Positions 20,009 to 28,753 of a stretch of 64,000 bases of DNA are shown in pieces (position 1 is the first letter of the stretch; every line of letters begins with the position of its first letter). The notes under the pieces were generated by a model that saw nothing but the letters and a program-made list of their open reading frames with translations, made no database searches and was not told the DNA's origin. The stretch covers positions 62,001-126,000 of the forward strand of contig CAMYNW010000005.1 of the NCBI GenBank assembly GCA_947259885.1, written 5' to 3'. Origin of the DNA: an uncultured Gammaproteobacteria bacterium (GTDB lineage: Bacteria > Pseudomonadota > Gammaproteobacteria > Arenicellales > Poriferihabitantaceae). A program made the position numbers and the translations under genes.

Positions 20009-21406
20009 ATGCAGAAGTTCGACCTGATCATTATCGGTAGTGGCCCGGCCGGTAAAACCGCCGCCATTCAAGGCGCCAAACTTGGCAAGAGTGTTGCGAT
20101 CATTGATGGCATGCCTCAGGTTGGTGGAGTCTGCGTCCACACGGGTACTATTCCCAGCAAGACGCTGCGCGAGACCGTCCTTAATTTAACCGGCTGGCGC
20201 GAGCGCGGATTCTACGGTAGATCTTATCGCGCCAAAGCAGATATCCAGGCCGGGGATCTGATGCAGCGTCTCAACATGACCCTGCAAAGCGAGGTCGACA
20301 TTCTGGAGGACCATCTGGTTCGAAATGGTGTCATTATTTTCCAGGGAATCGGTAGGTTTCTCAGCGATACCGAAGTCGAAGTCAAAACACTGTTAGGTGA
20401 TACCTCAACCATCACCTCCGATCGAATCATCATCGCGGTAGGCACCAAGACGTTTCGTCCAGACTATGTGCCGTTCGATGGCAAAGCCGTGATCGATAGT
20501 GACGAAGTCACCCGCATGCAGACCTTGCCACGGTCGATGACGGTAATTGGCGCGGGCGTGGTTGGAGTTGAATATGCAACCATATTCAGCACCCTGGATA
20601 TTAACGTGACGCTGGTGGAGCCCCGGAATACCATGCTCGACTTTATCGATAATGAAGTGCTGATGCATTTTCGGCACGACATTGTGGACCAGGGTCTTCG
20701 ACTGCAGTTTGGACAGAAGGTCAGTAAGATAGAACGCAGGAAGAGCGGGACCTGCGTAGTGCACCTGGAAAGTAATCGCGCGATCGCCTCCGATATGATT
20801 TTATTTGCCGCTGGCCGGGTCGGCGCCACCGACAGTCTGGGGCTCGATAAAATCGGCATCGAGATCGACCATCGAAAGCGGCTGTCGGTCAATGAGTGTT
20901 TTCAGACTAGTATCCCCAACATTTACGCGGTCGGTGACGTCATCGGATTCCCAAGCCTTGCTTCGACGTCGCTGGAGCAGGGGCGAGCTGCAGCATTACA
21001 CGCATTAGGCTGCGAAGTGCATCAGCTGCCCGAATTTTTCCCCTATGGCATCTATGCAGTGCCGGAAATGTCCAGCATAGGTATGACCGAAGAAGAAGTC
21101 ATTAAACGCAAGATTTCATACGAAGTGGGTATCGTGCCATTACCTGAAACCTCGCGAGGAAAGGTTATGGGGCTGCAGTCTGGATTAATGAAACTGATTT
21201 TCTCAACAAAAAGCCGGCGTTTGTTGGGCGCACATATCGTTGGTGAAGGTGCCACCGAACTGATCCATATCGGCCAAGCGGTGCTCACTCTTAAAGGCAC
21301 GCTGGACTACTTTCTGGAGAATGCGTTTAACTATCCGACCCTGGCCGAGGCCTACAAAGTGGCATCGCTGCATGCCCATAATCGAATGGCGGCACTGGAA
21401 GAGTAG
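20009..21406 (+). CDS. sthA: Soluble pyridine nucleotide transhydrogenase
   Basis: A 465-residue FAD enzyme that transfers hydride between NADPH and NAD+. The FAD motif is IIIGSGPAGKTAA and the NAD(P) motif is VIGAGVVGVEYA. The redox-disulfide position reads CVHTGTIPSK: C42 is kept, but the second Cys is Thr (T47). This is the SthA hallmark that separates it from lipoamide dehydrogenase and related enzymes. VGDVIGFPSLASTS and the C-terminal dimerisation domain are present. hlyU-like and flippase-like genes follow on the same strand with short gaps. Confidence 0.96.
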   Translation: MQKFDLIIIGSGPAGKTAAIQGAKLGKSVAIIDGMPQVGGVCVHTGTIPSKTLRETVLNLTGWRERGFYGRSYRAKADIQAGDLMQRLNMTLQSEVDILEDHLVRNGVIIFQGIGRFLSDTEVEVKTLLGDTSTITSDRIIIAVGTKTFRPDYVPFDGKAVIDSDEVTRMQTLPRSMTVIGAGVVGVEYATIFSTLDINVTLVEPRNTMLDFIDNEVLMHFRHDIVDQGLRLQFGQKVSKIERRKSGTCVVHLESNRAIASDMILFAAGRVGATDSLGLDKIGIEIDHRKRLSVNECFQTSIPNIYAVGDVIGFPSLASTSLEQGRAAALHALGCEVHQLPEFFPYGIYAVPEMSSIGMTEEEVIKRKISYEVGIVPLPETSRGKVMGLQSGLMKLIFSTKSRRLLGAHIVGEGATELIHIGQAVLTLKGTLDYFLENAFNYPTLAEAYKVASLHAHNRMAALEE

Positions 21407-21442
21407 AGGCGTTAACGATTGATCTGACACTGGAAGCAAATT

Positions 21443-21727
21443 ATGTTTGGAATTTTCAAAAACCTGCTGGGCGGAAAATCCGCGGAATCGTCAGCAAAAA
21501 GTGAACCGGTAACCAAGTATGAGGGCTTTGATATTGTGCCCTGTCCAAAGCAAGAGGCCGGGGGCTGGAGCACAGAAGCGACAATCACTAAGACCATTGA
21601 CGGCGAAGTCTGCACGCATCATTTTATTCGCGCGGATAAAACCGGTAGCCGCGACGGTGCGGTGGAATTGACGCTTAGCAAATGCCGTCAGACCATCGAT
21701 CAATTGGGGGAGCGAATTTTTTCCTGA
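21443..21727 (+). CDS. HlyU-family small protein
   Basis: A 94-residue protein matching the HlyU Pfam family (not the Vibrio SmtB/ArsR-type HlyU). It has a conserved core (GFDIVPCPKQEAGGWSTEATI) and the FIRADKTGSRDGAVELTLSKC segment near the end. The family is annotated as a transcriptional activator largely by name, and there is no recognisable DNA-binding motif here. It lies 36 bases after sthA and 100 bases before the membrane protein gene, likely in one transcript. Confidence 0.78.
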   Translation: MFGIFKNLLGGKSAESSAKSEPVTKYEGFDIVPCPKQEAGGWSTEATITKTIDGEVCTHHFIRADKTGSRDGAVELTLSKCRQTIDQLGERIFS

Positions 21728-21829
21728 ATCCAGGAAGCAGGTTACCAGAAGCGATGCGCTATGTTGGAGCAGCTGTTTTTGATATGGTCCAGCTCTCGCT
21801 CGCAGCCTCGACCCTTTAGCGGCCCCTGG

Positions 21830-22774
21830 ATGAAAAAAACCCTGTTGGTAACGGCAAAAGTCGTATTCTCCACCAGTTTGATTGTGTGGATTCTGCAGAA
21901 GGCAGACCTGTTGGCAATCTGGGACACGATCAAGCAGGCAAATTACGGTCTGATCATTGCGGCGTTCGTTTTGTTCTACGTCGGCTACCTGATCATTGCT
22001 AAGCGACAACAAACGCTGCTCGCAGCCCAGAACATTCAGGTCAGCATCCCGTTTTTGTTGCAGTCATTTGCGATCGGCATGTTCTTTACCAACCTGCTGC
22101 CTTCAACGATCGGCGGTGACGCTTCGCGTATGTATGACGTATGGCGCGTAGCCGGCAGCAAGTCCAAGGCGGTCTCGGTCATTCTGATCGACCGCTTCTT
22201 CGGTATGTTTGCACTGGTGGTGTTCGGCTTGATTGCGTCAATGCTGTCAACCAGAGTGCGCGAAGCGGTTCCGGGAATTGTGCTGTACATGGCCCTGGTG
22301 CTGCTGGCGATGCTTACCGTGCTATGGATGGTGTTTGGTTCGGGTGCGCGCGTGATCGACTGGTTTCAGAATCTCCATATTGGACCGTTTGGATTTGTTC
22401 AACGGATTCTAGCCAGAATCATTAAGGGATTTGAACTGTTCAAGGGGCGGGGGGATGTGCTGCGACGCGCCACCGCCTGGTCTTTCTTGCTTCAGTTTAA
22501 TGTGATTGTACATTTCATCCTGCTGACCCATGCGTTGAACATAGAAATACCGGTGCTGGGGATGTTCATCATCATCCCCATCGCACTGATTCTGATGCTG
22601 ATCCCGGTTTCGATTAACGGCATAGGTCTTAGAGAAACCATATTCATTTTTCTATTTGGAATTTACGGCGTTGCGGTGGAGTCCGCAGTGGCGTTTGCCT
22701 GGGTCGCACTGGCCATGATTCTGGTCCAGGGTGTAATAGGGGGTATCGTGTTTTTATTGCGGCGCAGTGCCTAG
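21830..22774 (+). CDS. Lysylphosphatidylglycerol synthase TM-region (UPF0104) membrane protein
   Basis: About 314 residues from the ATG at 21830 (MKKTLLVTAKVVFS). An upstream ATG at 21761 would add 23 non-membrane residues, and neither has a clear RBS. About eight hydrophobic segments are visible, with GMFFTNLLPSTIGGDASRMY and IPVSINGIGLRETIFIFLFG, the conserved motifs of the flippase-like half of MprF and of stand-alone UPF0104 proteins. There is no catalytic LPG synthase domain, so lipid or glycan flipping is inferred, not shown. The gene converges with sfsA. Confidence 0.85.
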   Translation: MKKTLLVTAKVVFSTSLIVWILQKADLLAIWDTIKQANYGLIIAAFVLFYVGYLIIAKRQQTLLAAQNIQVSIPFLLQSFAIGMFFTNLLPSTIGGDASRMYDVWRVAGSKSKAVSVILIDRFFGMFALVVFGLIASMLSTRVREAVPGIVLYMALVLLAMLTVLWMVFGSGARVIDWFQNLHIGPFGFVQRILARIIKGFELFKGRGDVLRRATAWSFLLQFNVIVHFILLTHALNIEIPVLGMFIIIPIALILMLIPVSINGIGLRETIFIFLFGIYGVAVESAVAFAWVALAMILVQGVIGGIVFLLRRSA

Positions 22775-22802
22775 TTGTCAGAAATTTTAATCTAGCTTTT
22801 GG

Positions 22803-23510
22803 TTATAGTTCGATCGGTATCTGCCCACCCATGCGCACACCCTTGGCGGTATGTTGAATGCGAATGGCCATGGCTTCGACACCGGCCTCGATGACCTCAC
22901 TCAGGGTATCGGCATAGGCGGAATCGATCTGTCTGGCCGGTGAAAACACCGCCCCCTCAGGCCGGTTTACGGCAAACAAAATCACCCCCCGAAATCCTGC
23001 TTTTACCGCATGGGCAAGCAGCAGAAGATGCTTGCGGCCACGTTGCGTTACTGCGTCCGGAAATTGAATGCGCCTATCCATTAGCAGAGTGGTGTTTTTG
23101 ATTTCGATATAACAGTCAGGCTCTGCGTCTGACCGCAACAGCAAATCGAAGCGGGAGCGCGGAAAGCCCTCGGCGATATAGCTGGGTTCTCGTTGCAACT
23201 GGTCAAAATGTTCGAGCCCGGGTACTTTACCGTGCTCGATAAACCAGCTGATAATATGGTTGGTGCGAAAGGTATTGACCCCGATCCAGCCCTGGCCCAT
23301 ATCAACCCGTTCCAGAGTCCAATTGAGCTTTCGACGGGGATTGTCGCTGGCGCTCAGTTCAATTGGCACACCCGGCGCCCAGCAACCGGTCATCGCGCCG
23401 GTGTTGGGGCAATGTGCCGTGACAAGCTCGCCGCTGTCGAGCTTTACATCAGCCAGAAACCGTTTGTACCTGGACACGATTGTGCCCCGGGTCAAAGGTG
23501 GAAACTGCAT
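22803..23510 (-). CDS. sfsA: Sugar fermentation stimulation protein homolog
   Basis: A 235-residue SfsA family protein with a DNA-binding OB-fold N-terminus (RGTIVSRYKRFLADV, AHCPNTGAMTGC) and a PD-(D/E)XK nuclease-like second half (YIEIKNTTLL, FPDAVTQRGRKHL). E. coli SfsA was named for stimulating maltose genes, and its biochemical role is unresolved. It starts just downstream (7 bases) of the phosphatase-like gene on the same strand. Confidence 0.95.
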   Translation of the reverse strand: MQFPPLTRGTIVSRYKRFLADVKLDSGELVTAHCPNTGAMTGCWAPGVPIELSASDNPRRKLNWTLERVDMGQGWIGVNTFRTNHIISWFIEHGKVPGLEHFDQLQREPSYIAEGFPRSRFDLLLRSDAEPDCYIEIKNTTLLMDRRIQFPDAVTQRGRKHLLLLAHAVKAGFRGVILFAVNRPEGAVFSPARQIDSAYADTLSEVIEAGVEAMAIRIQHTAKGVRMGGQIPIEL

Positions 23511-23517
23511 CGAGTAA

Positions 23518-23985
23518 TCAGGCTGAACGCATTGTTAACTCATGCGCCTTGAGCAACGCTTCATATGGCCTACTGGGTCGGGCCAGGCGTACTTTATTTA
23601 AAGCCTGGTCAAGGCTATGACCGGCGCGCCAGCATAACCATGCCACGGCGGTGGTGGGGGAGCGCTCTCGCCCGGCGGTGCAGTGCAGATAAACCCGATG
23701 GCCGGCACTTAGCGCAGCGTCGAGGCTGCCCACTGCCTGGGGCAGCAATCTTGCGATATCCTCTTCATCGAAATCGATCATGGGGACACGATACACAGCG
23801 ATGCCGAATTCAAAATACAACCTTTCGAGTTGTGGCCAATCGATGCCTAAGGTCATGAAGTCCTGGTCGCTCTGCAGATTGAGCACGGCACTGATTGAAG
23901 CCTGCTGAAGACGCCGCAGGTCAAGGTTGCCGGTCGGACAGGTGCCGACAAACAGATTGTCCTGAATGCGGCTGAAATTTATCAT
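23518..23985 (-). CDS. Dual-specificity/tyrosine phosphatase-like protein
   Basis: A 155-residue protein with the Cys-based phosphatase P-loop HCTAGRERS (H101, C102, R108). A candidate general acid is D71 or D73 in MIDFDEEDI. The early part (NLFVGTCPTGNLDLRRLQ, AVLNLQSDQD) resembles DSP-type proteins. The substrate may be protein, inositol phosphate or phospholipid; sequence does not decide. No signal peptide. It is likely cotranscribed with sfsA. Confidence 0.83.
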   Translation of the reverse strand: MINFSRIQDNLFVGTCPTGNLDLRRLQQASISAVLNLQSDQDFMTLGIDWPQLERLYFEFGIAVYRVPMIDFDEEDIARLLPQAVGSLDAALSAGHRVYLHCTAGRERSPTTAVAWLCWRAGHSLDQALNKVRLARPSRPYEALLKAHELTMRSA

Positions 23986-24144
23986 TTGCGAACTTAAGAA
24001 AGACTAGAATAGTAAATGGTCATTTGAAAGACTCTGATCGTTGCGTGGGAAATGGTATCATGTCGCCGCATCGAGACTTTGCATCTGTTCGTGAATCCAT
24101 ACACTCTAAGTATGGTCTAATCCACTAATCAGTGAATCATAATA

Positions 24145-24897
24145 ATGTCAGGTATCGCTCTCCATAAAAGCCGGCCTTTGATTGTTCTTTGGATGATGGT
24201 CTGCATTGGGTTGCTTAGCGGTTGCTCAACCACAGGTGCTCCCGGCGGCGATCCGTTTGAACCTTACAATCGCGGTATGAGCAATTTCAATCTGGCGGTG
24301 GATGAGAATGTGCTGGTTCCAGTTGCCCGTGGTTATAAAACTGTATTACCGTCTCCGGCACGAAATGGTATCAAAAACTTTTTCCTGAACCTGCGTGAGC
24401 CACTCAATATTGTATACGACGTGTTGCAGGGGAAATTTCGAATGGCAGGTCGCAGTACAGGGCGATTCCTGATCAATACCATTCTCGGTTTTGGCGGACT
24501 GAATGACGTCGCCAGTTACATGGATCTTCCGCGCCGGGGGGAAGACTTCGGTCAGGTCCTTGCGGTATGGGGCATACCTTCTGGTCCGCATCTGGTGCTG
24601 CCGTTTCTAGGGGCAAGCAATATACGAGATACGTTTGGTTTGGTTCCCAATTTCGCCTACCGGTCGGCGACATCGGTTGGGAGCCCAGAAGATACCATCG
24701 CCACGATCGTAGAAATCGTCGACATCCGCAGCCGCCTGCTGGGGACCGAAGATCTGCTGAATTTACAGCCGGACAAATACTTGTTCCTGCGCGAAACTTA
24801 TCGACAGCGTCGCCAAGCACAGATCATGGATCAGAGTCCTTCTCAGCAAGGTCCTTCTGATGATGAGTTGCTTGATGAGCTGTTTGAGGATAACTAA
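24145..24897 (+). CDS. mlaA: MlaA/VacJ outer-membrane lipoprotein
   Basis: A 250-residue lipoprotein with lipobox LLSGC (C27). The MlaA family core reads DPFEPYNRGMSNFNLAVDE, RNGIKNFFLNLREP, GRFLINTILGFGGLNDVAS, RGEDFGQVLAVWGIPSGPHL and VLPFLGASNIRD. MlaA removes mislocalised phospholipids from the outer leaflet and hands them to MlaC. The other mla genes are not here. The acidic tail (DDELLDELFEDN) runs up to apaH with a 10-base gap, suggesting cotranscription. Confidence 0.95.
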   Translation: MSGIALHKSRPLIVLWMMVCIGLLSGCSTTGAPGGDPFEPYNRGMSNFNLAVDENVLVPVARGYKTVLPSPARNGIKNFFLNLREPLNIVYDVLQGKFRMAGRSTGRFLINTILGFGGLNDVASYMDLPRRGEDFGQVLAVWGIPSGPHLVLPFLGASNIRDTFGLVPNFAYRSATSVGSPEDTIATIVEIVDIRSRLLGTEDLLNLQPDKYLFLRETYRQRRQAQIMDQSPSQQGPSDDELLDELFEDN

Positions 24898-24907
24898 TTA
24901 ATAAGCT

Positions 24908-25726
24908 GTGGCGGTTTACGCAATCGGAGATATCCAGGGCTGCGCGGTTGCGCTGGAAGAGTTGCTCGACGACCTGCAGTTCGATCCCGACGCAGACCGG
25001 TTGTGGCTCACCGGGGATCTGGTTAATCGCGGCCCACACTCTCTTGAAACGCTGCGCCTGGTAAAAAATTTTGGACCCAGCGCGATTACGGTACTCGGTA
25101 ATCACGACCTGCATCTGTTGGCGGTAGCCGGGGGGATTAGACCGGCGCGGGACGCGGACACGATTGAGCAAATTCTGAGCGCGCCAGATCGAGATGAACT
25201 TATCCATTGGTTACGTCACCAGCCGATGCTGCATGTCGATGACGACCTCAAGACTCTGATGGTGCATGCCGGAGTATATCCAGGTTGGAGTGTGAAGACG
25301 CTCAAGAGCAGAGCGGCGGAAGTGGAAGCCGTGTTACGCGGAGACGACTATCAGGACTTCTTTCATCATATGTATGGTCGCCGTCCCAACGTTTGGAGCG
25401 ATGAGTTGGCCGGCATGGATCGGATTCGTTTTATCACTAATTCCATGACCCGCATGCGTTACGTAGACGGCGAGCGCCAATTGGAATTCACTCACAAAGG
25501 CCCGCCTGGTAGCCAACCGAAAGGGCTAGTGCCCTGGTATCAGCATCCGGAGTTGAAATGTTTCAGCTGGCGCATCGTTTGCGGTCACTGGTCGGCGTTA
25601 GGTTTTATGCGCAGCGGTCAGATTCTGGCCCTCGACAGCGGCTGCGTCTGGGGCGGCGCGTTGACCGCGGTCAGGCTTGACGCCGAAAACCACCGGCAGT
25701 GCTGGCAGGTAGGATGCAGTACCTGA
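24908..25726 (+). CDS. apaH: Diadenosine tetraphosphatase
   Basis: A 272-residue calcineurin-like phosphoesterase that symmetrically cleaves Ap4A to two ADP. Metal motifs are YAIGDIQGC, TGDLVNRGP, VLGNHDLH, MVHAGVYPGW and VCGHWSALGF. The start is GTG at 24908 (MAVYAIGDIQG), and no ATG fits. The length equals E. coli ApaH. It lies 10 bases after mlaA. The usual ksgA-apaG partners are absent. Confidence 0.95.
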   Translation: MAVYAIGDIQGCAVALEELLDDLQFDPDADRLWLTGDLVNRGPHSLETLRLVKNFGPSAITVLGNHDLHLLAVAGGIRPARDADTIEQILSAPDRDELIHWLRHQPMLHVDDDLKTLMVHAGVYPGWSVKTLKSRAAEVEAVLRGDDYQDFFHHMYGRRPNVWSDELAGMDRIRFITNSMTRMRYVDGERQLEFTHKGPPGSQPKGLVPWYQHPELKCFSWRIVCGHWSALGFMRSGQILALDSGCVWGGALTAVRLDAENHRQCWQVGCST

Positions 25727-25821
25727 TACATTGCCCGTTATAGTGCGATCTGGATCCCTGGCGTATCTAGCGATTAGGATCAGCCTGATTCCACACTCCC
25801 CATTAAATCATCCATCCGCCA

Positions 25822-27111
25822 ATGACGACCTCCACTGAAAGACTGCTTAGGTTTCTGAACCGTTCGCCGACACCGTATCACGCGGTGTCCAATGTGGTGA
25901 CACGGCTCGAGTCTTCAGGATACGTTCGTTTAGATGAAGACGCAGAGTGGGGCGCACTTGGTCGTGGTAAGTATTTTGTTACGCGCAATGATTCTTCTTT
26001 AGTTGCCTTTGCACTGAACGGCAAGCCGGAAAGTGACGGGTTCCGGATGGTCGGGGCCCATACCGACAGCCCCTGTTTAAAAGTCAAGCCAAACGCAATC
26101 AGTGAGAGCCAGGGCTATGCGCGGATGGCTTTGGAAGTCTATGGCGGCGCACTGCTGGCGCCCTGGTTCGATCGAGACCTTGGATTAGCCGGTCGCGTAA
26201 CTTATGTCGATAGGGCCGGCCATATTCAGAGCAACCTCGTGAATTTCGATCGCGCGATTGGTTTCATTCCGAGCCTCGCCATTCACCTCGACCGAGAGGC
26301 CAACGAGCAACGCAGTATCAATAAACAGAACGACCTGCCGGCGCTGCTTTGTCGTTGCGACAAAAAAGCTCCGGACTTCTCTTCCTTGCTGAAGCGGCAG
26401 CTCAAGCAGCAAAGCGGCATTAACAATGTGAAACAGATCCTGGGTTTCGAGCTCAGTTTGTATGATCTGCAACCGGCCGCCCTGGTCGGACTGAATGAGG
26501 AATTTATCGCCTCTGCGCGTCTCGATAATCTACTTAGTTGCCACGCCGCTATCGAAGCGCTGGTTGCTGCCAGAGGTAGTCATAACCCCGTTGTCGTTCT
26601 GAACGATCATGAGGAAGTCGGGAGTGCCTCAACTAGTGGTGCCGAAGGGCCATTGTTGCAAGATACCTTGGGACGTATCTGCGACAGCGACGAAAATCTG
26701 AAACGCGCGTTGAGTCATTCGATGCTGGTGTCGGCGGATAACGCCCACGGGGTGCATCCCAACTATGGCGATAAGCACGAGCCGGAACACAAACCGCTGA
26801 TGAATGCGGGTCCGGTGATCAAGATCAATCATAATCAACGCTACGCTACCAACAGCGAAACCGAAGGGGTGTTTCGTCAGATCTGTGCCAGCAACAAGTT
26901 ACCGGTGCAGGCCATCGTGGTACGTTCAGATATGGGATGTGGTTCCACCATCGGACCGATTACCGCTACCCGGCTCGGCGTGCGCGCCGTGGATGTGGGG
27001 GTGCCGCAGCTCGGTATGCATTCCATCCGCGAGTTGGCCGGTGCGGTGGATCATGACACCCTGACCAAGGCACTCAAAGGCTTCTTTAAGTTTTCACCCT
27101 GGCCGTTTTAA
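25822..27111 (+). CDS. apeB: M18 family aminopeptidase
   Basis: A 429-residue aspartyl-aminopeptidase-like zinc enzyme. The M18 signatures are MVGAHTDSPCLKVKPN (metal His and Asp), ARLDNLLSC, LNDHEEVGSAST (catalytic Glu pair), LVSADNAHGVHPNY and GMHSIREL. It removes N-terminal residues from peptides in the cytosol. It follows apaH by 95 bases and meets gluQ tail to tail: the two stop codons are adjacent with no base between them. Confidence 0.94.
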   Translation: MTTSTERLLRFLNRSPTPYHAVSNVVTRLESSGYVRLDEDAEWGALGRGKYFVTRNDSSLVAFALNGKPESDGFRMVGAHTDSPCLKVKPNAISESQGYARMALEVYGGALLAPWFDRDLGLAGRVTYVDRAGHIQSNLVNFDRAIGFIPSLAIHLDREANEQRSINKQNDLPALLCRCDKKAPDFSSLLKRQLKQQSGINNVKQILGFELSLYDLQPAALVGLNEEFIASARLDNLLSCHAAIEALVAARGSHNPVVVLNDHEEVGSASTSGAEGPLLQDTLGRICDSDENLKRALSHSMLVSADNAHGVHPNYGDKHEPEHKPLMNAGPVIKINHNQRYATNSETEGVFRQICASNKLPVQAIVVRSDMGCGSTIGPITATRLGVRAVDVGVPQLGMHSIRELAGAVDHDTLTKALKGFFKFSPWPF

Positions 27112-28059
27112 TCAGCGCGCGTCGCGCGCGCGTTTGAGCGATTGTTTGAATTGATCTGGCGTGAGCCGATCGCGCAGCTGCTGTGCACTGAGTGTTTCAT
27201 CAGCGGGTACCAAGCCGAGAGAAGCCGCCAGTTTCCCGACCACTATCGACGGTGTATCGCCCTGAATGCGCCACTCCCTCAGTGACATCGAGCCGTCTCG
27301 CTTAGACAGTTTCTCGCCGCTGGCATCCGCCATCAGCGGCACGTGCCAGAAACGCGGTACCTTGGCGTTCAATGCGTTAAACAAGGCAATCTGGCGCGCT
27401 GTTGAATCGAGCAGATCGGCGCCACGCAGCACGTCAGTTACCCCAAGCTGCATGTCGTCTACCACGCTCGCAAGCTGATAGGCAAAAATCTCATCCTTGC
27501 GCCGCACGACAAAATCCCCGGGATGCATCGACAGGTTATTTGTCTGCCGGCCGAGTACTTCATCCTCAAAACTAATTAAATCGCCGGATACCTGAAAGCG
27601 CCAAGCGACAGGAAAGTCCGCGGCACTTTCCAGATCCACAGGGTTAGGTCCATCCGGTCGGCAGGTGCCGGGGTAGCGCGTGGTGTCGGCGTTGCCATCG
27701 GGATGGCTCAACGCTTGTTGAATATCCTTTCGCGAACAGCGACAGGGAAACAGATGTCCGGCGCGGCGCAATTGATCGAATACTTTTTCATAAACTTCGC
27801 TTCGCTGCGATTGATAGATCACTTCATCATCATGATCGAGTCCGAGCCACTCAAGATCATCAAGAATCTGTTCCGCCGAATCCGGTCGATTGCGCGGGGC
27901 GTCGAGATCGTCCATACGAATCAAAAGACGGCCACCGGCGAGCCTGGCCTGGAGCCAGCAAAGTAGGGCTGTGCGAAGATTGCCAAAGTGCAGTGCGCCA
28001 GTTGGACTGGGCGCGTATCGGCCGATAACTGTTTGAGTGTTATTCGTGTGGTGACTGAT
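27112..28059 (-). CDS. gluQ: Glutamyl-Q tRNA(Asp) synthetase, no canonical start codon
   Basis: A class I GluRS paralog without the anticodon domain, which loads glutamate onto queuosine of tRNA(Asp). The HIGH motif (APSPTGALHFGN), the zinc ligands CRCSRKD...YPGTCR, and the KMSKS-like LSKRDGS are intact. The conventional frame with a TTG start at 27924 would lack the HIGH motif. That motif is encoded in the same frame upstream, yet no ATG, GTG or TTG exists between it and the preceding in-frame TAA. The best fit to the family N-terminus puts initiation at an ATC at 28057-28059, giving about 315 residues (E. coli has 308). A mutated start, a rare start or a base error are possible. Confidence 0.85.
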   Translation of the reverse strand: MSHHTNNTQTVIGRYAPSPTGALHFGNLRTALLCWLQARLAGGRLLIRMDDLDAPRNRPDSAEQILDDLEWLGLDHDDEVIYQSQRSEVYEKVFDQLRRAGHLFPCRCSRKDIQQALSHPDGNADTTRYPGTCRPDGPNPVDLESAADFPVAWRFQVSGDLISFEDEVLGRQTNNLSMHPGDFVVRRKDEIFAYQLASVVDDMQLGVTDVLRGADLLDSTARQIALFNALNAKVPRFWHVPLMADASGEKLSKRDGSMSLREWRIQGDTPSIVVGKLAASLGLVPADETLSAQQLRDRLTPDQFKQSLKRARDAR

Positions 28060-28064
28060 AGTGG

Positions 28065-28385
28065 CTACTTTGCAACCCCAATCATGTAATCGACAATGGC
28101 CTTAACCTGATCGTCGCTTAAGTTGGTAAATCCGCCTTTAGGCGGCATGACCCCATGATTGCCGGAGAAGCCCTTGATCGCATTGCGATAAAGCACTTCT
28201 TTATCTTTGGTTACACGATTACTCCACGCGTCACGATCACCGATCGAGGGGGCGCCGGCGACACCGAGGTTGTGACAGGCGGCGCAGGTTTGGTTGTAAT
28301 CGTTCTGGCTGTCCGCAAATGAAGTCGCTGAGCCGCGCAGGCAGAGCAGCAACAACATTAATCTGAGCTTATGTTTATACATCAA
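28065..28385 (-). CDS. Cytochrome c5-like monoheme protein
   Basis: A 106-residue exported protein. The signal peptide (LRLMLLLLCLRGSATSFA) is followed by a class I cytochrome c with heme motif CAACH and a distal Met in GVMPPKGG, closing with the helix LSDDQVKAIVDYMIG. The pattern fits the small c5/CycB type that shuttles electrons in the periplasm. It starts 11 bases downstream of the hypothetical exported gene and ends 5 bases before the inferred gluQ start, so gluQ may be translated by coupling. Confidence 0.9.
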   Translation of the reverse strand: MMYKHKLRLMLLLLCLRGSATSFADSQNDYNQTCAACHNLGVAGAPSIGDRDAWSNRVTKDKEVLYRNAIKGFSGNHGVMPPKGGFTNLSDDQVKAIVDYMIGVAK

Positions 28386-28396
28386 GCACTTTCACA

Positions 28397-28747
28397 TTAG
28401 CCTCTATTCACCAATACCACCCTTAACTGATCCGCGGCCCCGGAGCCCAGCTCCATTTTTAGATAACGAGTAGGCACACCATAAGAGATGAACCAGTTAT
28501 AAAGCTGTCTGGCCCAAGCCGTGCCCTGTTCGCCGCCGGGATAGTGGATGATGATATTCATCCGGTCGTTCTCATCGAACTGGCCCAGGATACGGCGCAC
28601 CTGAGGCAGGGCGGAGACGCTGGAACCGTTCACATAAGTCGGCCATTCGGAGCGGCGGATGATCTGCTCTTCGCTCTCCACCGCCAGGACAGACGGGGCC
28701 ATTGCCATCAGGTAAAGCGTGATAATGATGGAGACAAACTGTTTCAT
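28397..28747 (-). CDS. Exported protein of unknown function
   Basis: A 116-residue protein with a clear signal peptide (residues 1-22, ending PSVLA). The mature part has an OmpA-C-like alternation (QFDENDRMNIIIHYPGGEQG, WARQLYNWFISYGVP, LRVVLVNRG) suggesting a small alpha/beta fold, but no catalytic residues are recognised. I do not recognise the family with confidence. It sits between rng and the cytochrome gene in a tightly spaced leftward operon, 6 bases after rng. Confidence 0.75.
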   Translation of the reverse strand: MKQFVSIIITLYLMAMAPSVLAVESEEQIIRRSEWPTYVNGSSVSALPQVRRILGQFDENDRMNIIIHYPGGEQGTAWARQLYNWFISYGVPTRYLKMELGSGAADQLRVVLVNRG

Positions 28748-28753
28748 CGCGGA

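Noticed and set aside
22141..22425. 94-codon frame inside the flippase-like gene
   Set aside because: Out-of-frame shadow of a clear membrane protein gene.
27116..27135. GC-rich alternating GCGCGC run as a terminator
   Set aside because: It lies inside the gluQ coding end and encodes Arg/Ala residues. No T-run follows.
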